Of a stretch of 64,000 nt of DNA, positions 34,801 to 44,400 are shown one piece after another. Each line of letters begins with the position of its first letter. The stretch's first letter is position 1. The stretch lies in the NCBI RefSeq assembly GCF_030247195.1, contig NC_080670.1, positions 208,742,546-208,806,545 of the forward strand. The letters run 5' to 3'. This stretch comes from Topomyia yanbarensis. Lineage: Eukaryota; Arthropoda; Insecta; Diptera; Culicidae. Both the position numbers and the translations under genes were made by a program. The notes beneath the pieces are model-generated. The model did not search any database, had not been told where the DNA came from, and was given only the letters and a program-made list of their open reading frames with translations.

Positions 34801-35469
34801 CGGTGGCTCACTCACTAGCCTGAGAATTGTATAATTGAGCGATCATTATTGTCGAATTGCTTCCCCGTTTCTGTTCGCTTCCTTTCGAACGAGCGCGATC
34901 GTACGGTGTGTCAGGCGGGTTTTGTTCAAGAAACTGCACTTTTATGACACGGAGCGAAAGTTGTAGGACAATTTACGATTCGATCAGCAACACGGAAAGA
35001 ATTGCAATTAAGAAAAAAAATTACGACTCACGTGACACCTTATTTTTAGTGGGTTTATTGTGAAAGTTAAGCAAGAATGATCATTTTTAAATTTGTATCT
35101 AGTTGTCGGTGAAGATGGACAAACGAATAAAAAAATAACAAAGTATTCTGAGCGAGTGAGCAGTGTTACCAAGCAACAAAATGTTGCCAATCAGTGAAGC
35201 TTGAAATCGAACAAAGAAGAACAAAGTGTTACTACGAAACGGTGCACTGCAATATTCGCGCAAGACTGCACCGGCGAAGTGAGCAAAAGAAACAATAAAA
35301 CACAGAAAAAAAAAACTCGAAACACAGAAAGACATCTTACCAACTCTAGCAATGATTGAAAAATGCAGCAAAAGTAGAGCAACTAAATAGAAGAGGAAGA
35401 AAAAAGCACTGCAAGAAACAATCAAAGTGCATGTCGTGAACTTGAGAAGCGTGGCGGGGGCGGAGGGCT
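34801..35469 (+). promoter_or_regulatory. 5' leader and probable promoter region of the PH-domain gene
   Basis: G+C rises from about 34780 (GGCGGCGCCGCGCCGCCGG) and is followed by A-rich leader-like DNA up to the ATG at 35470. The part near 34905-34925 (GGTGTGTCAGGCGGG) contains an initiator-like TCAGG. Several upstream ATGs are present. The last, 35431-35439, is a two-codon ORF (ATG TCG TGA). An in-frame TGA at 35443-35445 shows the main frame cannot start further upstream. Confidence 0.5.
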
Positions 35470-38400
35470 ATGAAGAAATTCATCACGACCAAATTGCACG
35501 CATCGTCGGTTAAAGAGAGCCTCCATCACGAAGCGAACGAAGAAGAGCAGCAGCAAACATCCGAAGAAGACGAATCGGCGACCCACACCACAGAAGTAAC
35601 AACCGGCACCGGTGGTATTATCGTTGAACCGAAATCAGTACCATCATCATTATCACCATCTCCGGTGGTGGCGGCGGTCACAGCCATGACATTGAATTCC
35701 GTATCCACCGGTGGTGGTGGTGGTTGTGGTGGCAAGCAGAAGCCGCAGCAGCATGATGCCGACGGTGATGATGGGATGGCGGTCGAATTGCCGCCTACTT
35801 TGATCCAGCCTAAACAACCCCAGCAGTCAAAGGTACAGCCGCAGCATGCCATCATTACCATCAGCAAGCCGAAGCTGCTGCCGTCGGCGCTGCCGCCGTC
35901 GGTGGTGAGCGGTTCGACCTCGACGGCGGCTCAGGTCAAGATGTGCGGTTATCTCAAGAAGAAGCGAAATGTAAGTTGGTTTATTTATTTTTCTTGCTTT
36001 AAATACTTCAAATATTGGCCTGAAAATTGTTCTTTTTGGTGTTCGCATTTTTAAATGAGTTTGTTTCTCAAGTTTTATCTAATAATCTGCTAAAAATAAT
36101 CCCATTGTAATGTATACTCAAATAATCGTGTATATACTATGTATACTCAAATGCCACTCCATGATTGATCAGAACAAGCGAAATTGCACAGAGGATCAAC
36201 GAATGCCGCCTGGGATCCGCTCTCAATGTGCACGTTTCGAGAGTCCCATACTTTGAAATGTCAATAACGGCGCCGACCACGTCCTTACAGTAATCGGGGA
36301 AAGAAAAGAACGTTAGTATAACAAACGTTGTTATGGAGACCGTGTAATACCTCTGCATCTCCACGTTTGTCAGGAGTTTTTGTTAGTGGGATGGGGTAAA
36401 AGTCATACATATCTAGATTCACCTTGATAAGTGATACGATAAATGCAACCAATAGAAGTATTATCATGTGGTTATTGTTCTGGGTAGCCGGCTGCCGAGA
36501 ACTCACGACAGATTTATCGTTTGTTAAATTAATTCGGAAATTCTAAGTTGGCATAAAATGCAACTTTAACATAGGGTTTGTCGGAATTCCATTCCAGGAA
36601 CAATTCAATGTAATGAAAAACGACTAGCTTTACAGCCTTCCTTCCGCATCAAAGTTTTTCGAAATTATTGTCGGCAAACACATTTTACGGGGTTCAAAAT
36701 TTTATATCTTAAACGATTAGCACGGATTCATTCTCGGGGAGTTTTTTAGGGCCATTGGCCTCTTGTTTCGAGTTAGAATCGGCAATCGATTTACCAAATA
36801 CGATGTGCCCACCCCACCTCTCCGGTAGGCCTGTAACCACTAACATATTGGATCTAACTACCACCTGACTGTCGGCTGTGGAAGACAAAGCGCGCGTCGA
36901 CATTATCTACAAAGACTTGTAAGCTGCTTTTGATAGAATTGATCATAACACTCTGCTCAGCCAACTATTACGATCAGGAGCTTCGAGTAGACTAGTATCG
37001 TGGTTGTCATCGTACTTGACTAACATCTGGCGTCCCAGAGGGAAGCAACTTAGTCCCACTACTGTTTGTTATATTTGCCAATGACCTCACAGCTTCACTG
37101 AGCTTTAGATGTACGTTCGTATATGTCGATGACCTGATAATCTACAGCCAAGGGTGCATTCTGCGGAAGAATGCATTCAGCGGCAAGCGCTACTCGATAC
37201 GTATATCTACATGAACCGTGATGACTTTTCATTGTTCCACGAAGCCGATAAAATTCGACTACCATATCAGTAATGCTGTTCTGAGCAGGGTATACCAAAT
37301 GACGGTGTTTTACTAGATCTAGAACTCTGTTTCTCTGTGTCTTACATTTGTAAGACTGATCGGCAGCTTGGCTTCGTCACAAAAATAGTCAAGCATTTCA
37401 CGGATCCCAATTTTCTGAAGTCACTCGTGCATCCAATCTTGGAAAATTCGTCCAGGCGAAGCCAAATGACGTCATGTGGAATCGACCGGGTTCAAAAAAG
37501 GTTCATTCGTCTTGCCCTCGCGAATAGATGTCGCTGATGGGCCTTGAAACCCTTGGACGAAGGCGCAAGACTCAACAGGCAACCTTCGTCGTTAAATTGC
37601 TAAACGGCGATGTAGACTACTCTCACCTTCTATTGTTGCCTGATTTTCGTGTATATAGTAGGAAGTTAAGACAGTTACAACAAGGATTTCAGTAATCTCT
37701 GTACGAATATGATCAACAAATGATTTTTCCGTATCCACACAAACAATAAACAGCATGAATTACATTATTGAATATGACACCGTTGACGTCAAGATTCCCA
37801 TGTGTGTTGAGGATGATGGAATCGAGGTGCAAATGCACGATTTGGCTTCGTATACAGTCGAATTTCTTTCTCCGAAATTCGCAAAGGTGTCCAAGTGGTT
37901 AGAATGTGGTTACCCAAGTAATCATAAGCATTAAGTCATTGAACAATATTGGCTATAAATTTTCACTAATACTGCATTGAAACTCCATTGTAGCATTAAC
38001 AATGCAATCAAGCTCTATATTGGCATCATATACTGTATACGAATATAAAACCGATACAACGCGTACAAGGATCTTTAAAGCATGTATGTTATACATGTGC
38101 ATTCAGTGCCATTATAGAGCAAATATAAAGCCGATATAATGCTATCGTAATGCTGTGCATATATAAGTTATGTAACTCCTCATAAAAATTATATTCGGCA
38201 TATTTCATTTCATTCAAATATGTGTAATATAGCCGTGAAGGACGAGACAAAGTACCTCTGTTCGAGACTTGCTACAGGTAATTTTCAGAGAACATTATTC
38301 ATATCGTATAAGAGCGAAATTCTGTTAGGTATGTTCATTAAAATGCATTAGAAGTCAATAACGACTTTAAACAGTATTTTAGTATTTTTCCTTTTGTTCA

Positions 38401-41400
38401 TCATACCGAAAAAGAATTACAATTGAAGTTTTCTAGTAGCATGGATAGTGCCAATATTAGGCTTTCAAATTTGACATTTTTATACTGGTGCTCTATAATA
38501 GCATTAGTAAAGTAAAAAAAACGTGCTGTAAATTTCTGCACAGTAATAGCACAATATTTCGCCTTTTCTGACACAATACCAGCATTCTATCAGGGTATAT
38601 AGCTTAACGGCTTTTTAAGAGCCCTATATGTAGATCTAAAGCAGATATTAGACTACAATATAATGCTTATTGGTTACTTTGGTAAACCACCTAATTATTC
38701 TCTCCGTGACTTGGCAGCCCTTATGCTGCAACCTGGCACTCCTTATGTTCAGATTACGCTGTGCACCTATAAATATTAGACAACATATATCGTCCAACCA
38801 GGACCGAAGGTTAAATCAACAAGGACATGAAGGAGTATGGTTGCTCTATCGTAGGCCGCAAATCGAAAAAAGCATACCATAGCAAGAATTTGTGATCTTT
38901 TTGATATTCTCTCTAACGTAGTTTTGGAAGAAAAAAATGTATTGATGCATAGTAAACGTCCTAGCCAGTCTACCTTCTCATCTTGCGCAGAATACAAGCT
39001 AAAAATCGTTTCACTGTAGCTACTGATAGCAAGCAATCAATTCTTCCTACCTATAGTGTCGTGACCCCGGCTACACAGTGATCTATATTACATAATAGGG
39101 ATCTTTAGGAATATGCGGGTTGTGGCGTTTTTAAATGCAGATTATTACTGTGATTTAATATCTCAATCCTTTTTTAATCTCTGCGCCCGAAACTACTGAA
39201 AAAAAAACATTTTTTAGCTTGTCTGCCTTCAGGACAATAACATCAGTTTGCTAGTCAAATTAAATTTGGTTTTTTAAATTTAAAAATAAAAAATATGAAT
39301 TGAATATTGAATATAGATGTACTCTATAGGACGCCCGCTATCAATACATACGAAAAACTGCGATAATTTTTCCAAATTAAAGATCCCTATTTCAATGAAC
39401 TTTAGGTAAATTCGTATTAGACCTACAGTGCATGGGATAGTTAAAGTAAGTAGCGCCTAAAATTTAAAATGGAGCTTAATCTCAAGAAAGTGACTAACTT
39501 ACAGCTACATCACACTCGTAATTGTGTGCTGATAACGTTTGTAAGTTTAACTCAGGTAGAAAAAATCATCGCGATATATTGTTTAACGCATCACGGCGTC
39601 TAATATGACAACGTTAAAACCAACCCCAGATAATGATTGAATTGAAGTACGTTTACTCGACCTAGCACCGAGCACTAAATTAGACCACATTTAAAAACTC
39701 ATGTCGACATACGGAGTGGAATGAATGGAAGAGTGGTATCCATTACGAAGGATACTCGGAGAAACTTTGTCCCAACAGTGTTCGGAAGGTGAAAATGCGG
39801 CCGTTCAAACATATCGCTTCCTATCTAAAGCCGGCAAGAGATTCCAATCTGCTACAATCGATACTAACAAATAGCTTTCGACATAGGCTCTGTTAAAACA
39901 CAATCAAACAGTCAACTCTTGTGTGTTGTATTTTAAAACCCGCTGGCAGTACCAGCAGCGAAGTAACACAGATTGCACCTAGTACCTCCAAACCAACAAC
40001 CAGCACCACAAATAAGGACCCGTAAGAACAACAAACAAACAAAAACATCCGGCTGTGAACAGCATAACTTTACACTCTCCAGTTTGCTGTGGACATCGCT
40101 GAAAACTGAACTCTGAGCATCGAAAGGCAGGAGAAATGCAGTCAGAATGGATGTTCTATTAGTGATCAGAATCACAAGCGTGTAGTGAAAGCGTTTAAGC
40201 GGAATCCCAATGCTTCAGTCAGGGATGTGACGAAAAAGTTTAATCTGTCCAAGTCTTTCGTTCAGAGAACCAACGACCGGGAGGGATTGCATATGTACAA
40301 AGTGCAGAAAGCTGCATCGTGATGAACGACAAAATACGGTGGGAAAATCACGGGCCCAGAAATTGCGCAGCCAGATGCTGGCGAAGTCTCATTGTCTCAG
40401 CATGGATGATAAGACTTACACCAAGGCGGACTTCCGGGACTACTGCTCTTCACCGCCCCGGCACAAGTTGCATATTCCGGAGGAAGTGAGGAAGCAGAAA
40501 CTTTCAAAGTTTGCCAACAAATACATGATTTGGCAAGCGATCTGCTCAAACGGACTGTAAACTGGGAGATCTACCTCAAGGAGTGTCTACAGATGTGCCT
40601 GCTTCCTCTGTTGAAGCAACGCGAGAGCCCTACGATCTTCTGACCGGATTTAGCTTCGTGCCTCTATCCAAATGTTGTCCTGGAGTGATACAAAGCTAAC
40701 AGGGTCACTTTCGTACCCAAGGGCATTAACCATCCCCTCCCTCTCCGACGTACCGGAACTAAGGCAATTATGAAGCAGGCACTACGGAAGCCCAAGGAGG
40801 TCAGATCTGAGGAAGACATGAAGAAAAAGTGTGTTTCCGCACAGAAGATGCTGCAGGCAGATGTTGTACTGTTGTTGAATTGAAGTCGAATGAAACAATT
40901 CTGCCAAAAGCTTACTAATGTGTTATATTTTATTGTCTGAAAGTTTGAAAAGGATTGGTCCACTAGGTAATTTTCTGCAGCGGTTTTTTCCGTCATGCAA
41001 TTTGACGTGAAACACCCTTGATGTAAATTGTCCAAAAATCCCACACAAACTTCCAGCAGGTTAGTTCGGGAGCTAAATTGATCCGATAAGGCTCCAAATT
41101 GGAGCAGCAACCATTCGTATGTTCTAGACCGTATAGAACACAGATTTCGTCCGCAAGCACACACCGGCTGGTAACCAGTCCCATAAGTTTCAGATATTCT
41201 ACATGGAGGATAGTTGGAAGCAGAAAACGAACAACGAGCCATGAAGACATCCGAACCAATAAGAATGTTCTAGGCCAGTCGAAGGCCACAGCCCCAGCGC
41301 TAGCTCGCCCCAACAAATATTGGGAATTTGAATCTACCAATTTAAAAAGTGTATGTTCCAATTCTTAACTTTTGGAAAGTTCCCCTTAATCAAAGATTAC

Positions 41401-44400
41401 TAATTGATTGAAAACATAAAGCATTAACGTATTTGTCCTGAATATTGATCTCCATATCAAAACTGAAGAAATCAAAAAATATATTTCACTTTGTAGCCCA
41501 TCAGTCTCGTGCCACCCGGAAGAACCCGGCCACTCACTGCTCTATTTGCTATGTGCTGTGATATTTGGATTAAAAGCAAACCAATTTTGAACTATCCCTA
41601 TACCATGTGAACTTTATACTTATCCAAATCACCGTAAACCTCCTCGGTGTGGAGTAGTCCACCAACCCTACATAATGGCAATACCCCTACATGATTAAAC
41701 CGCTATCGTCTCACTCAGACAAAACCATGCGTATTTCCCACGCACATTCAATACCCCAAGAATTAAGTCTCTAGTAATATAAAGACTAGAGCTTATTTTG
41801 GAAAAATTAGATCAGATTAAATGTATTCATATAATAATATTATTGACGAATACCATATGGAAATTATATGATAATTATGTGACGTGACCAATGTTACCCG
41901 ACCATCACAAATAAAATCATCAGAAAACGTTATTTTCTAAATAAGTGACAAAGCTTTCTTCCAACAAACAGAAAATATTGCATTGGTAGCCAACAAAATT
42001 GATCTTCACAAATAGTACTATATCGTCACCTTCGGCTGCGCAGTAAAATTAACCAGCTACAGAAAATAAAAGTGCCTGGAGAGTGGGAAAATATAACTTT
42101 AAACAAAATCCTCTGTGATGTACAGTACATGACGTGGAACTGCTATTAAAAGTGAAAACGGATCTTAATCTCAAGGAAGTGACATATATACAGTTACACC
42201 ACGTGAGAAACTGTGTCTAGATAACGCTTAAAAGTTTAGCACAGTCAGAAAACTTCATTGCGAAAAACAATATGCAATCGAATAGGACCACGTTGAAACT
42301 AGCATCCTGAATATATGGATGACGATAAAATGGTAGATTTATGTCGAAATACGGAGAAGAAGAATCCGTTACCAACGAGACTTGAGGAAAATTTCTGACG
42401 GCGTTCGTGTTGCGCTTACCAAATAACTCTAAGCAGCTACCCTTGTCAGATTACTACGTGCCAGTTTTGTAACCAGACGGAACATTACGATAAAAATGCT
42501 CCGAAATCGCTAAGAAAAATTGATCTACTACAACTAATATCAAAAACAGTTTTCATTAAAACACAATCAATTAATCAACCAAGAGCTGATGCGCTTTGTA
42601 CATCGGAACTAATTTCCTGTATCAATAACGAAATAACAACAACTGGTTTAGTGTCTTCAAGCCAACAACCAGCTCAATAAAGGTCGGTAAAGGCGAATTT
42701 ACTACAGCGACCCATAAGAGCAAGAACCAAATTAGAACTTCCGATTTCGAACATCCTGAAAGCGGTACCGATCAAGACATGGACGTGACGAGAGACGACG
42801 ACAGCTGGGCTGCTTTTCAAACTGTGGTAGACAACACAGCTAATACATCACCGCCAAGAAAAAGGTTCTCCACACGCAGCAGCAAGCGGCATCCACAAGA
42901 CCCTTCTGTTCGCATTACGTTTTGAGTTGTAACATGTAACAAAAATAAATATAAAAATCGATGTTAAACCGCGGGGGTCTGCAACAATCCAGAGTGATTT
43001 CGAAGCAGTGCGTAATACGAAAAAGTTCGAGAATCTCCGAGTCACATGATTTACAATTCTGCTAAGCAAAAGCAGCTTAAACCTGGATGAACGACCAAAC
43101 AAAAACTAGCTTCTCATCTCTAGGGGTATCACTCAACAAAACAAAACCTCTATAAGACGAGAAATATGTTGTAAGCAAACTTTGCTGAAGACACCACTAG
43201 TTAACTGGACTCCTACGCGCAGCTACAGCGTGAGTACGATCGCCGCTCAAATGCCCTCCACGCACCAATTATTCATCGAACTCAAAGTCGCATATGACAT
43301 GGTGGACACTGTGGAGATATATGGAAAATCTTGGACGAGAACGGGATACGTTTGGTCGTGGAACACCCGGGAAGAAGTTCCTCCGAGTATCAGCTGCCAA
43401 TTTTTCGATCGCGACGCTGCTAAGTCGTTTAAACGAACCTCTATTGGGTCTTTGTTTATCTATACGGGGTAATCAGCATCAACGTTGGCTTGTTCGATGG
43501 TGTGCTGCAAGAAACCGAATTTCTTTACTTGGGCAATGTTCTTGAACATAGTCAGCACACTATGCCTGAAGTGATGAAATTGAAGAGTGGCAACTTCCGT
43601 CAGCTTGAGCTCCATCCGCACTGTTGGTTATTGTTCTACCTCCTAAATAGCTGGTCTTACGTGACATGTCGAAAAATCAGTTGGCAACTCAGTGCGCCCG
43701 CAGTGGAGCTACTTTTTTGCTATGAATCAACATTAATTTCTAAGTTATTACCAATAATTCAACATAGTAGGAGTGGGCAACGATATTTTGTTTATGCAAA
43801 GTAGACAAAGCATCACTGATTGTTGCTTGGGTGGTGTAAGCTGAGCAACCCAGCTTGTTTTCTGAGCGAGATGAGAAGGTAGACTGGTTTCTTTGTCAGT
43901 AAGTCTTTTTTCTTCGACTTTTCTACATTTCCTATTCTTTCTAGTTAACTCTAAACCCTGTATCTTAAATTTTCATTCAAACCTACGGTGCAAGACATGC
44001 CAAATAACTGCAATTGACTTACGACACCGGGAAAAATACAATTTTGCCATTCACGAATTACCCAAAAAAAACTAGGACTATAATTGCAGTGAAGACCCGT
44101 TTTTATCAGCTCCTTGGTGAATTTCATATATTTTTCTTTCTTTTAAGTAGTCTTCCCATGAACATCGACAAGTTTGCACTTGTGTACAAAATTTCGTGCA
44201 CGCGTTCAACCTCAAACATGGTTTGCCTTTGTGTACAGGTTCGCATAGAACACCGAACCCAAGCGAACGATGTGCAAACTTAGGTTTAAACACCGTGTAC
44301 GTACACCGTGTGAAAGGCACACACAAAACAGAATGAGTCAATGCTAGTGATGATGGGCGAGAGAAAGAGAAAACTAGTATCAAGAACCTGTGTGTACGAA

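Noticed and set aside
35526..35867. 113-codon minus-strand frame opposite PH exon 1
   Set aside because: It is a shadow of the Gly/Gln/Pro-rich coding exon on the plus strand.
40993..41361. Possible chemoreceptor-like exon because of Leu/Val-rich stretches
   Set aside because: The signature end motif of gustatory receptors and any splice context are lacking; the resemblance is compositional only.
41099..41368. Frames on both strands near 41.0-41.4 kb
   Set aside because: Neither strand shows a family motif, and they overlap each other in transposon-rich intron.
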